The translations under genes were made by a program, and so were the position numbers. This document shows positions 16,401 to 25,022 of a stretch of 64,000 nucleotides of DNA, piece by piece (position 1 is the stretch's first letter; each line of letters starts with the position of its first letter). The DNA is from Roseovarius bejariae (GTDB lineage Bacteria; Pseudomonadota; Alphaproteobacteria; Rhodobacterales; Rhodobacteraceae). The notes under the pieces were generated by a model. It did not search any database, had not been told where the DNA came from, and worked only from the letters and a program-made list of their open reading frames with translations. The stretch is taken from NCBI RefSeq assembly GCF_009669325.1, contig NZ_SZWE01000001.1, forward strand, positions 868,402 through 932,401. The letters run 5' to 3'.

Positions 16401-17768
16401 TCACACGCCCCAAGCCGCACATTTCCGATCAACCGTCTTACGTGACACCCCAAGCCTGCGGGCTGCTTCTGCGCGGTTGCCGTCACAGGCGTCCAACACA
16501 TTCAGGATGTGTCTTTGTTCCACCAGTTCGAGCGTTTCGACCGCCTCGGCTCCGGTGACGGTACCTGCACCCGCGAACTCCTCGGGAAACTGTCCAAGAA
16601 TGACGGAGCGTTCGATCAGGTTACGCAACTCCCGCACGTTTCCGGGCCAGTCGTAGCGGCTCAGCTTCAGGAGAACCTCTTCGTTCATGTCGAGCGCAGG
16701 GAGGCCAAGAACGCGGGAAAATTCGCTCATGAACAGGGTCGCAAGTTCGACGATGTCCTCGGTGCGTTCGCGCAAAAGGGGCATCTCGATATTCATCACG
16801 TTTATTCGATGATAAAGATCTGCCCGAAACCGCCCCGCCGCCACTTCGGCTTCCAAATCCGAGTTTGTGGCAAAGAAAAACCGCAAATTCAGGGGTATGT
16901 CCCGCTCGGCCCCGGTTGGACGGATGCGGCAATCCTCCAGAACACGAAGCAGGCTGGCTTGAACCTGTTCCGGCAATTGCGCCACCTCATCCAGGAAGAG
17001 CGTTCCGCCATCAGCGTGCAGAAACAGACCATCCTTGCGAATCCTGTCTGACTGAATCACCCCAAACAAATCATCGGCAATGCGATCAGGTGCAATTGCC
17101 GCGCAATTCACCGCAACAAAGGGTTTTTCCGCCCGGTCGGACATTCCATGCAGGGTGCGTGCGGCGATTTCCTTGCCCGTCCCACTGGCCCCGGTGAACA
17201 AGACCGAGGTCGGCAATGGGGCCATGCGTTCCAGCATATCACGCACCTTGGCAATGGCCGGAGAATTGCCCAGTAAGCGCCCCCGCGCCGTCTGGCCGAT
17301 CTCTGACAGTTCATGTTTGAGCAGGTCGTTTTCGCGACGAAGATACTTGCGATCAAGGGCACGTGACACCGCATTGAGGATTTGGTTGGCGCGAAATGGC
17401 TTCAGCACGAAATCCGCCACACCTGCGCGCAATGCGCGAATGGCTGTATCAAGATCGGCATAGGCCGTTATCAGGATTGCATCCGCGAAAAGGCCGATGC
17501 GTCGCTGTTCAGCCAGCCAATCCAGACCCGTTATATCGGGCATGATATTATCAAGAATGACCAGGTCAAAATGCGTATGGTCGAGATACTCGGTCGCCTG
17601 TTTACAAGAGGCCGCCTGCTCGACCCGTTTGCAGTGCGGCTCCAACACTTTGGTCAGGAAATTGCGCATTCCCGGTTCGTCATCGATCACCAAGATCGAA
17701 GCAACGGCCAGATTTTCACCGTATTCGCTACTATCGCCGCGCGCGCTATCCTTGAAGGGTGCGGTCAT
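16401..17768 (-). CDS. NtrC-like response regulator lacking the GAFTGA loop
   Basis: A 455-residue regulator with a receiver domain (D29-D30, phosphoacceptor Asp73 in VILDNIMPD, T101, K123), a AAA+ domain (Walker A GASGTGKE at 193-200, Walker B GGTLFLDE) and a C-terminal Fis-type HTH (DGNRAEAARRLGVSRKTVDR). In canonical NtrC proteins the L1 loop GAFTGA follows ELFG. Here DLFG (233-236) is followed by a shorter unrelated segment running to GLFLHADGG, so GAFTGA is absent. Such proteins (for example Rhodobacter HupR and NtrC) act without sigma-54. No kinase gene is adjacent. The ATG overlaps the 45-aa gene (ATGA) at the end of the formate-dehydrogenase block. Confidence 0.9.
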   Translation of the reverse strand: MTAPFKDSARGDSSEYGENLAVASILVIDDEPGMRNFLTKVLEPHCKRVEQAASCKQATEYLDHTHFDLVILDNIMPDITGLDWLAEQRRIGLFADAILITAYADLDTAIRALRAGVADFVLKPFRANQILNAVSRALDRKYLRRENDLLKHELSEIGQTARGRLLGNSPAIAKVRDMLERMAPLPTSVLFTGASGTGKEIAARTLHGMSDRAEKPFVAVNCAAIAPDRIADDLFGVIQSDRIRKDGLFLHADGGTLFLDEVAQLPEQVQASLLRVLEDCRIRPTGAERDIPLNLRFFFATNSDLEAEVAAGRFRADLYHRINVMNIEMPLLRERTEDIVELATLFMSEFSRVLGLPALDMNEEVLLKLSRYDWPGNVRELRNLIERSVILGQFPEEFAGAGTVTGAEAVETLELVEQRHILNVLDACDGNRAEAARRLGVSRKTVDRKCAAWGV

Positions 17769-17902
17769 TCGGAGGCGTCACCCAGTCGCACGGCGTCTCC
17801 TGCCGAGACATCCTGTGCAGAAAAACCGGCCTCATTTAGTCCGTAGTAGGCCCCGACCATGATGATAACGGTCGCGGCGAATGCGGTGTACATGGCTTTC
17901 AT
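17765..17902 (-). CDS. 45-residue single-pass membrane peptide
   Basis: A short ORF with an ideal ribosome-binding site (AAGGAG, 7 bases before ATG 17902). It encodes an N-terminal membrane helix (residues ~4-22, MYTAFAATVIIMVGAYYGL) and a polar acidic tail ending GDASE. It begins one base after the WD40-cytochrome stop region and ends inside the start of the response regulator (ATGA), so it is embedded in the operon. No family was recognised. It could be a small subunit or sensor of the formate-oxidising complex. Confidence 0.6.
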   Translation of the reverse strand: MKAMYTAFAATVIIMVGAYYGLNEAGFSAQDVSAGDAVRLGDASE

Positions 17903-17903
17903 C

Positions 17904-19202
17904 TCAGTTCTCCTTGGTGGCCGTTGCCTTGCGTAGATAAGTGATCAGATCCTGCCGGTCGCTCTTGGCCGTAATACGCTGCATCGGCATCTTGGACCCG
18001 GGAATATAGTGATCGGGCCCCATATCGAACAAGGCATCGATCGTTTCGTCCATCCAGATGATATCGGCATTTTCCAAGGTTGGCGAATAGGCGTAATCCG
18101 ACAAGCTACCGGCCTTTCGACCGAAAAGCCCATAAAGACTCGGTCCCGCCTTGCGGGATGGCGGCGGGGTCAGTGCATGACAGATGGAACATTTACGCAT
18201 GAACTGCCGCTCTCCGTTCGGCATGTCATCAGGGTCGCGCAGGAAGCTACGCTCCATGCCACCGGCAGGCTCGAATGCGTCCAGAAGTTCCACGGGCCAC
18301 GAGTAGACGACATCGCTCAGGCCCGCTGCGAGAATGTTTTCACCCGTGGCATTAAAGGCAAGAGCCCAGACCGGCCCACGCTGCATGGCCCGAAAATCAC
18401 GGGTGATCTGCCAGTCGTTGGTGTCGATCACCATGATATACCCATGCCCATCCCCCACAGCCAACTGCCCAGTTTCCGCATGATGCGCCATGGCAAGAAT
18501 CGGACGCCGGTCCAATGAGAAATCCCAAAGTTCCATGCCATCCACTGGATCAATCACCCTTGTCACGCCGTCCACGGCGCCATAGGCCAGCCAGTCATCT
18601 TCGGGTCCAAGCACGATCCGGTTAATGCCGAAGCCCTGATCGATCAGTATCCGATGATTGCCGGTTTCGAGGTTCCAAATGCGGACCGTGCCATCGGCGG
18701 ATGCCGAGAACAGTCGCCCATCATGTCCGAATGCAACCGCGTTGACCGGCCCTTCATGCCCTTGAAGAAAGGCGGGGGTACCGCCCTCCGAGGGCCAGAT
18801 ACCGATGCTGCCATCCCAACTCGCCGAGGCCAGAGTTCTGTAGTCGGGCGACAGTGCAAGGCCCATGACCTTGCCTTGATGCCCCTCAAGGCGCTTGTGT
18901 CCGGCGCGCTCCAAATCCCACAAAAAGATCGAGAAATCATCTGCGGCCGAGGCCAACCACCCATTGCCCAAGAATATAACGGTGTTCACCGCCGCATCAT
19001 GGCCTTCCAGCCATGTCGGTGTCCGAGCCTGCCACAAGCCGACGGAATTGTCGAAACTCGCCGTGGCCACCTGATCGGTTGCATGGTTCACCGCAATCCC
19101 CATGACCGGGCCACCATGACCCTTCAGGGTCGTGAATTGCTGACTGGCCGCCGGAAGGGCGGCCAACAGCAGGATGAGGCAACTGGCACCAAGAGCGCGC
19201 AT
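17904..19202 (-). CDS. Periplasmic WD40-repeat cytochrome c fusion
   Basis: A 432-residue exported protein. It has a signal peptide (LILLLAALPAASQQ), then about seven WD40 repeats (for example TLKGHGGPVMGIAVN, LEGHQGKVMGLALSPD, LQGHEGPVNAVAFGHDG with the usual GH and W/F-D features), then a C-terminal class I cytochrome c. Heme attachment is CSICH (about residues 337-341) and the distal Met is in GSKMPMQ. Its ATG shares a base with the fdhI TAA (TAATG), so it is coupled to formate dehydrogenase. A role as electron acceptor or docking partner of the dehydrogenase is inferred from the position. The fusion architecture is uncommon. Confidence 0.88.
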   Translation of the reverse strand: MRALGASCLILLLAALPAASQQFTTLKGHGGPVMGIAVNHATDQVATASFDNSVGLWQARTPTWLEGHDAAVNTVIFLGNGWLASAADDFSIFLWDLERAGHKRLEGHQGKVMGLALSPDYRTLASASWDGSIGIWPSEGGTPAFLQGHEGPVNAVAFGHDGRLFSASADGTVRIWNLETGNHRILIDQGFGINRIVLGPEDDWLAYGAVDGVTRVIDPVDGMELWDFSLDRRPILAMAHHAETGQLAVGDGHGYIMVIDTNDWQITRDFRAMQRGPVWALAFNATGENILAAGLSDVVYSWPVELLDAFEPAGGMERSFLRDPDDMPNGERQFMRKCSICHALTPPPSRKAGPSLYGLFGRKAGSLSDYAYSPTLENADIIWMDETIDALFDMGPDHYIPGSKMPMQRITAKSDRQDLITYLRKATATKEN

Positions 19203-20416
19203 TATTCCGCAGGGCTTGAGGCCTTGCCGGGCGTGGGGGCCCTGTCTTTTTCCTGCAACTCTTCCAGCCACAGCGAATGGTGCTCTCGCGCCCATTGCTC
19301 TTCAACCTCACCCGATCCCATGGCATCGAACGCACCTTCCATCCCGACCGAACCGATATAGATATGTGCCAGTATGATCGCCATCAGGACAAAGCTGATG
19401 ATCGCATGCCAGGATTGGGCCAGTTGCATTTCCTCATGCGGCGCCAGATCGGTTGGCAAAGCCCCGTAGCCAACCAATTGCGGCAGGCCCAGATCGTTGA
19501 GGATCGCGAATGTCTTGGCAAACATCGGGATCTCAAAAGGAAAGAGAAGCGACAGCCCCGATGCCGAGATTGACGCCCCCAAAAGGATAACTGACCAGAA
19601 GATCACCTTCTGCCCTGCATTGAACTTCTTGGCAGGTGGATGAACGCCTTTCTTGAAGATACCACCGCCGACAGCCAGCCATTTGAGGTCAGTCTTGTTG
19701 GGAATGTTGTGCACGACCCAAAATACGAAGGCGAGGACCAGGCCCAACATAAAGGCCCAGGAGATGTTATTGTGAATCCATTTTCCAGATACCGCGATTG
19801 TCGCAAAGGCCTCATGCCCGAAGGCCGGAATCAGGAACTTGCGCCCCAGAAGCGAGATCAGACCGGTAACCCCCAGAACGACAAATGACCCAGCCATCAA
19901 CCAATGGGCAAAGCGTTCCATGAATTGAAACCGCGTTACGGTGCGTCCGGTCTTCTCACCGTCGATCCGGATACGCCCACGAAACAGATAGAACAGCACG
20001 AGCACACCAAGCGTGCCAATCAGGCCCCACCCGCCATAAGTGGTAAGCGGCCCTTGCCGGAACTGAAGCCAGGCCATGCCGCCATCCTGAACAAGGACCT
20101 TGGCCTTTTCCCCTCCCGCAGAGACCTTCACATTGGCTTCGTTGAACCGCAGGTCGCGCCAGACTTCGGCATCCGAAGCGCCGCCAAGCGGCCCCAGACC
20201 CGGCGCGTAGGTTTCCGGTGCGGGTGCTTCATCTGCCGTGTTGTGGCGATAGCTGTTATCGACCTTCTCGCCGCGCTGACGGGCAAGGATATCTTCCAGC
20301 GTGGTCGCCCCACCCGTGGCGGAGCGGTCGGTTTGCGGGACGTCCGTTGCCTCTTGCGCGGCAACGGGGGCCGCCAGCAGCAAAGACAGGATAAGCGTGT
20401 ACAGAAGACGGGTCAT
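19202..20416 (-). CDS. fdhI: Formate dehydrogenase cytochrome b subunit (gamma)
   Basis: A 404-residue membrane subunit that passes electrons from FdhB to quinone. It has an N-terminal signal-like helix, a ~110-residue periplasmic extension, a membrane helix near 130-145 and a four-helix cytochrome b556 domain. The heme histidines are probably in FAHWLM, SGKWIHNN, FWVVHNIPNK and QSWHAIISF. The FRGRIRIDGEKTGRTVTRFQFMERFAHW segment (split here by residue order) is typical of FdoI/FdhC proteins. It follows fdhB after 112 bp holding a strong hairpin, and precedes the WD40-cytochrome gene. Confidence 0.92.
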   Translation of the reverse strand: MTRLLYTLILSLLLAAPVAAQEATDVPQTDRSATGGATTLEDILARQRGEKVDNSYRHNTADEAPAPETYAPGLGPLGGASDAEVWRDLRFNEANVKVSAGGEKAKVLVQDGGMAWLQFRQGPLTTYGGWGLIGTLGVLVLFYLFRGRIRIDGEKTGRTVTRFQFMERFAHWLMAGSFVVLGVTGLISLLGRKFLIPAFGHEAFATIAVSGKWIHNNISWAFMLGLVLAFVFWVVHNIPNKTDLKWLAVGGGIFKKGVHPPAKKFNAGQKVIFWSVILLGASISASGLSLLFPFEIPMFAKTFAILNDLGLPQLVGYGALPTDLAPHEEMQLAQSWHAIISFVLMAIILAHIYIGSVGMEGAFDAMGSGEVEEQWAREHHSLWLEELQEKDRAPTPGKASSPAE

Positions 20417-20451
20417 GACGATCTGTCCAGTATATCAGGTGAATGGCGATA

Positions 20452-20481
20452 CGGTCGGGCGGCCAATTTGCCGCCCGACCG
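20452..20481. other. Strong intercistronic hairpin between fdhB and fdhI
   Basis: A perfect 12-bp stem CGGTCGGGCGGC / GCCGCCCGACCG with a 6-base loop (CAATTT on the plus strand), without a T tract on either side. It lies within the fdhB-fdhI gap in an otherwise tightly packed operon. It may stabilise the 3' end of the upstream message or attenuate fdhI. That role is inferred from position. Confidence 0.6.
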
Positions 20482-20528
20482 CATGTCACAAAGCAGGGAA
20501 ACGCAGCAGCGTTTCCAAGACCGAAAGG

Positions 20529-21122
20529 TCAGCCGCCTTTTTGCTCATATGCGGTTCCCCAGCCCCAGGCACCGGTGCCGAACCCGCGCGCGACGACACG
20601 CTCGCGGTAGATCGCCGACACGACGTCGCCATCACCGGCCAGAAGTGCCTTGGTCGAGCACATCTCGGCGCAGATCGGCAGTTTGCCTTCCGCGATCCGG
20701 TTGCGCCCGTACTTCTGGAACTCGGCTTGGGAGTGGTTTTCTTCGGGGCCGCCGGCGCAGAAGGTGCATTTGTCCATCTTGCCGCGGCTGCCAAAGTTGC
20801 CTGCTTGCGGGTACTGCGGCGCGCCGAAGGGGCACGCGTAGAAGCAATAACCGCAACCGATACAGAGGTCTTTGGAGTGCAGAACCACCCCATCCTCGTT
20901 CTGGTAAAAGCAGTCTACAGGACAGACCGCCATACAGGGTGCATCTGAACAGTGCATACAGGCGACCGAGATCGACCGTTCGCCGGGCTTGCCATCTTCG
21001 ATGGTGACAACTCGACGGCGGTTGATACCCCAAGGCACCTCATGCTCGTTTTTACAGGCAGTGACACAAGCGTTGCATTCAATGCAGCGTTCGGCGTCAC
21101 AGAGGAATTTAGCTCTAGCCAT
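20529..21122 (-). CDS. fdhB: Formate dehydrogenase iron-sulfur subunit (beta)
   Basis: A 197-residue electron-transfer subunit with sixteen or more cysteines in four ferredoxin-like clusters: CIECNACVTAC near the N terminus, CMHCSDAPCMAVCPVDC, CIGCGYCFYACPFG, and CTFC...CAEMCSTKA. It relays electrons from the molybdopterin subunit FdhA to the membrane cytochrome. It has no Tat signal of its own and is expected to be exported with FdhA. AAGGAG precedes ATG 21122, and the fdhA stop is 12 bp upstream. Confidence 0.96.
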   Translation of the reverse strand: MARAKFLCDAERCIECNACVTACKNEHEVPWGINRRRVVTIEDGKPGERSISVACMHCSDAPCMAVCPVDCFYQNEDGVVLHSKDLCIGCGYCFYACPFGAPQYPQAGNFGSRGKMDKCTFCAGGPEENHSQAEFQKYGRNRIAEGKLPICAEMCSTKALLAGDGDVVSAIYRERVVARGFGTGAWGWGTAYEQKGG

Positions 21123-21134
21123 TTCCGTTTCTCC

Positions 21135-24032
21135 TTATGCTGCGCTGATCTTGCAGAGAGTCGCTTTGGTCTCCTGCATCTGTGTGACCGAGTCATAGCC
21201 ATATGTCTGGGCGGTGTTCGTCGATTCACCCAAGACATAAGGATCAGCCCCTTCGGGATATTTGCTCCGAAGGTCCTCGCCCTGATAGTGGCCCCCGAAG
21301 TGGAAGGGCATGAAGGCAACGCCTTCTCCCACCCGTTCGGTGACCATGGCCATGACCTTGACCTTGCCGCCCTCGGGCCCTTCGACCCAGACATCGCTGC
21401 CGTCCCGAACACCAAGGTTATTGGCATCACGCGGGTTGATCTCGACAAACATGTCCTGTTGCAGCTCGGCCAGCCACGGGTTCGACCGGGTTTCGTCCCC
21501 GCCGCCCTCATACTCGACCAGACGACCAGATGTCAGGATAATCGGGTAGTCTTTCGAAAAGTCCTGCTTCTGGATCGACGCATAGAGAGTGGGCAGACGA
21601 TAGTCGTGCCGGTCCTCGTAGGTGGGATAATCCTCGACCAGATCGCGCCGGTTTGTATAAAGCGGCTCGCGGTGCAGCGGCACCGGATCGGGGAAGGTCC
21701 ACACGACGGCACGGGCCTTGGCGTTGCCGAAGGGTGCGCACTCATGCTTGATCGCCACCCGCTGGATGCCGCCCGAAAGGTCGGTTTTCCAGTTGGTTTT
21801 GGGGCCAGCAACCGCATCAATCGCGGCACGCTCCTCATCGGTCAGGTCGCCATCCCATCCAAGGTCCATCAGCATTTGCATGGTGAACTCGGGATACCCG
21901 TCCTGAATTTCCGAATTCTGGCTTGCAACGCCCTCGGCCAGAAGGTTGTCACCATCACGTTCCACACCAAAGCGGGCGCGGAAGGTCAGGCCACCCTTCG
22001 AGACGGGCTTGGACATATCATAGAGGTTCGGCGTACCCGGATGCTTCATCTCGGGCGTGCCCCAGCTTGGCCACGGCAGACCATAATAGTCGCCATCGGC
22101 AGGCCCACCAATCGCTTGCAGCGTCGTGCGGTCGAAGGTGTGCTGGTTCTCCATGTGCAGCTTGAGTCGCTCGGGCGACTGCCCGGTATAACCGATCGTC
22201 CACATACCGCGGTTGATCTCGCGCAGGGTGTCCTCGATGTTCGGGGTTACCCCGTCATCTTCAAGCGCGATGTTGCGGAACATACGATCATGGAAGCCGA
22301 ACTTCTTAGAAAAGAGGCCGATGATCTCGTGATCCGACTTCGACTCGAACAGGGGTTCGACAACCTTGTCGCGCCACTGGAGCGAGCGGTTTGATGCCGT
22401 GACCGAGCCCTTGGTCTCGAACTGCGTGCAGGCCGGAAGCAGGTACACGCCGTCTTCCCGGTCATGCAGCACCGCCGAAACGGTTGGATAAGGATCGACC
22501 ACGACAAGCATGTCGAGCTTTTCCATCGCCGTTTTCATCTCGGTCATACGGGTCTGCGAGTTGGGAGCGTGGCCCCACAGAACCATGGCTCGAACGTTGT
22601 TCGGTTGGTCAATGTTTTCCTTGTCTTCAAGGATACCATCGATCCAGCGGCTGACGGGAATACCCTTCAGGTTCTGGAGCGATTTTTCCTTGCCGTCCGC
22701 ACCCGTCAGCGTGTCGAACTGACCGGCAAGCCATTCGGGGTCTTCACCCCAAACACGAGCCCAGTGACCCCAAGCGCCTTTCGACAATCCATAATACCCC
22801 GGCAGGGTATGGCTGAGAACACCAAGGTCCGTGGCGCCTTGCACGTTGTCGTGGCCGCGGAAGATGTTGGTGCCGCCCCCCGAGGTGCCCATGTTGCCAA
22901 GAGCCAACTGCAAGATGCAGTAAGCACGGGTGTTGTTGTTGCCGTTGGTGTGCTGGGTGCCCCCCATACACCAGATCACGGTACCGGGGCGGTTGTTCGC
23001 CATGGTACGCGCCACACGCTCAAGCTGGCTACCGGGGGTGCCGGTCACCCGCTCGACTTCCTCGGGCGTCCATTTGGCCACTTCTTGCTTGATCTGGTCC
23101 ATCCCCCAGACACGGGTGCGGATGAACTCCTTGTCCTCCCAGCCGTTCTCGAAGATGTGCCACAGGATACCCCAGACAAGCGCCACGTCACTGCCCGGAC
23201 GGAACCGGACATACTCATCGGCATGTGCCGCCGTGCGGGTAAAGCGCGGATCGCAGACGATGAGGGGTGCGTTGTTCTGTTCCTTGGCCTTCAAAACGTG
23301 CAACAGCGAGACAGGGTGCGCCTCGGCCGGGTTGCCACCGATGATGAAGATCGCCTTGGATTTGTGGATGTCGTTGTAGCTGTTGGTCATGGCGCCGTAG
23401 CCCCATGTATTGGCAACACCCGCAACAGTGGTCGAGTGACAGATCCGCGCCTGGTGATCGACGTTGTTCGTTCCCCAATAGGCGGCGAATTTGCGGAACA
23501 GGTAGGCCTGTTCGTTATTGTGCTTGGCCGAGCCCAGCCAATACACGCTGTCGGGGCCGCTTTCCTCGCGGATGTTCATCATGCCGTCGCCGATCTCGTT
23601 GATCGCCTGCTCCCAGCTGATGCGCTTCCACTCACCACCCTCTTTCTTCATCGGGTATTTCAGGCGACGCTCACCATGGGCGTGCTCGCGTACCGATGCC
23701 CCTTTGGCGCAGTGCGCACCAAGGTTGAAAGGGCTGTCCCAACCGGGCTCTTGCCCGACCCAGACACCGTCTTGCACCTCGGCCACGACCGTACAACCGA
23801 CCGAGCAGTGCGTGCAGACAGATTTCACAGTTTCGACAGCGCCGTTCGCTGCCGTGGCCGCATTGGCCTTGGTTACGGTGCCACCTGTGGCCCCGATCGC
23901 GGCAAGGCCACCAATGGCCAGACCGCTGCCGCGCAAAAAGGCACGGCGGTCGACGGATTTCCCGGCGACCTCAGACAGGATACTTGTCCGCTGGGGGCGT
24001 CTCGCAACCCCGTTGGTCTTTTTCCTAAGCAT
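21135..24032 (-). CDS. fdhA: Formate dehydrogenase catalytic subunit (alpha), Tat-exported
   Basis: A 965-residue bis-MGD enzyme oxidising formate to CO2. A twin-arginine signal RRAFLRGSGLAIGG (residues ~29-42) marks periplasmic export. A [4Fe-4S] motif CTHCSVGC with a downstream HCAKGAS follows. The active-site ligand is Cys198 in ARICHSTTVAG, so this is a cysteine, not selenocysteine, enzyme, with the neighbouring catalytic His199. Further MGD motifs include GGNPAEAHP, WCMGGTQHTNG and the C-terminal TSGRLVEYEGGG. Both Mo and W versions exist and the sequence does not decide. It is upstream of fdhB and downstream of the Tat-target and chaperone genes. Confidence 0.97.
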   Translation of the reverse strand: MLRKKTNGVARRPQRTSILSEVAGKSVDRRAFLRGSGLAIGGLAAIGATGGTVTKANAATAANGAVETVKSVCTHCSVGCTVVAEVQDGVWVGQEPGWDSPFNLGAHCAKGASVREHAHGERRLKYPMKKEGGEWKRISWEQAINEIGDGMMNIREESGPDSVYWLGSAKHNNEQAYLFRKFAAYWGTNNVDHQARICHSTTVAGVANTWGYGAMTNSYNDIHKSKAIFIIGGNPAEAHPVSLLHVLKAKEQNNAPLIVCDPRFTRTAAHADEYVRFRPGSDVALVWGILWHIFENGWEDKEFIRTRVWGMDQIKQEVAKWTPEEVERVTGTPGSQLERVARTMANNRPGTVIWCMGGTQHTNGNNNTRAYCILQLALGNMGTSGGGTNIFRGHDNVQGATDLGVLSHTLPGYYGLSKGAWGHWARVWGEDPEWLAGQFDTLTGADGKEKSLQNLKGIPVSRWIDGILEDKENIDQPNNVRAMVLWGHAPNSQTRMTEMKTAMEKLDMLVVVDPYPTVSAVLHDREDGVYLLPACTQFETKGSVTASNRSLQWRDKVVEPLFESKSDHEIIGLFSKKFGFHDRMFRNIALEDDGVTPNIEDTLREINRGMWTIGYTGQSPERLKLHMENQHTFDRTTLQAIGGPADGDYYGLPWPSWGTPEMKHPGTPNLYDMSKPVSKGGLTFRARFGVERDGDNLLAEGVASQNSEIQDGYPEFTMQMLMDLGWDGDLTDEERAAIDAVAGPKTNWKTDLSGGIQRVAIKHECAPFGNAKARAVVWTFPDPVPLHREPLYTNRRDLVEDYPTYEDRHDYRLPTLYASIQKQDFSKDYPIILTSGRLVEYEGGGDETRSNPWLAELQQDMFVEINPRDANNLGVRDGSDVWVEGPEGGKVKVMAMVTERVGEGVAFMPFHFGGHYQGEDLRSKYPEGADPYVLGESTNTAQTYGYDSVTQMQETKATLCKISAA

Positions 24033-24150
24033 GTTTTCATCTCCTCCCGAGCGATCCCCAAGAAACGGGCGTGCTGGGTACTAAGGTTATCCACTGAACA
24101 GTCGGGCCAATCGCAACCAGTCGTCAGCGGGTCGGGTTGATATCGTCCGG

Positions 24151-24342
24151 TCAGAACCGGGCGCTATCGAGGTAGGCGCGCGTATGCGCGGTATCTTGCA
24201 ATCTGGTCGATGCAAGATCGGGTTCGGCCGCTTCAGCCTGCCCGCTGGTCGCTGCCGTCACGACCGCAACCGCGGGCGCACCGGTGGCGGCCATCTTGAG
24301 AAAATCGCGGCGGCTTGTGCCGTCCTCAACTTTCTTTGACAT
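24151..24342 (-). CDS. Small formate dehydrogenase-region Tat-target protein
   Basis: A 63-residue protein with a twin-arginine signal (SRRDFLKMAATGAPAVAVV, residues ~10-28) and a short tail containing DTAHTRAYLDSARF. It fits the family known as formate dehydrogenase region Tat target, found next to fdhA in many proteobacteria. Its function is unresolved. A strong AGGAGG lies before ATG 24342. It is in the same order as in other loci, between the chaperone and fdhA. Confidence 0.88.
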   Translation of the reverse strand: MSKKVEDGTSRRDFLKMAATGAPAVAVVTAATSGQAEAAEPDLASTRLQDTAHTRAYLDSARF

Positions 24343-24392
24343 GAGAGTCCTCCTCTCTGGTTATGACGGGCATGCCCGCCAGTTAATGCGGA

Positions 24393-25022
24393 TTACTCCG
24401 CGCTCATCCGGAAGCCTTCGGCCTCGATTTCCATAAACACCCGGCCAACAGCGCCGACCGGGGCATAGAAGACAGAGTTCTTTGCGGCTTCCAAATCCGT
24501 GAAAAAATGTCCGGCCCAAGGGCCGATATGCTTGTTGAAGAAGGTTTTCTGATCATGCAAAGGCGCGGGCTGTCCGAACCGCCCGCGGATCAAGCCCGCC
24601 ATCATTTCCATGCACGAGGCGATATTATCCTCGGGTTCATAGACGTTTTCGGCACGGGTCATGCCCCGCGCGGCCATGTCCCGGCGCAACGTTGCCAAGG
24701 GCTTCTCGTTCAGGAACCCCGTCAGGTAATAACTGGCGTAGGGCAGAAGCTCTCCCCGCCCCAAGCCAATGAAAAGGGCATTGAATTCGCGTTCGACCGC
24801 AGGGGGTTTGATATGCTTTGCCACCCGTGAAAGTGCACCGATTGCAGTTCCAAGCTCACCTTCATCTCCGCTCAGCGCCTTGGTCTTGTCCAACAGCGCC
24901 TGATCGGGTGGACCAGACAGCAGGACACCAAGAAAATCATAGAGATCCGCGCGCAATTGGTCTTCAACCGCAATGTCCTGTGGCACTTTGGGCTGCTCCA
25001 TCGTGACATTCTCCATCGTCAT
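24393..25022 (-). CDS. TorD/DmsD-family redox enzyme maturation chaperone
   Basis: A 209-residue all-alpha cytosolic protein of the TorD family. It shows the ADLYDFLGVLLSGPPDQALL start, the LLPYASYYLTGFLNEKPL motif (Y-x-S-Y/F-Y-L) and the EPEDNIASCMEMMAGLI segment typical of these chaperones. They bind Tat signal peptides and help insert the molybdenum cofactor before export, here presumably for FdhA. It overlaps the DUF3306 gene (ATGA at 25019-25022). Confidence 0.88.
   Translation of the reverse strand: MTMENVTMEQPKVPQDIAVEDQLRADLYDFLGVLLSGPPDQALLDKTKALSGDEGELGTAIGALSRVAKHIKPPAVEREFNALFIGLGRGELLPYASYYLTGFLNEKPLATLRRDMAARGMTRAENVYEPEDNIASCMEMMAGLIRGRFGQPAPLHDQKTFFNKHIGPWAGHFFTDLEAAKNSVFYAPVGAVGRVFMEIEAEGFRMSAE

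Noticed and set aside
23439..23441. Selenocysteine at the formate dehydrogenase active site
   Set aside because: The codon is TGT (Cys198), not TGA, so no recoding is needed.
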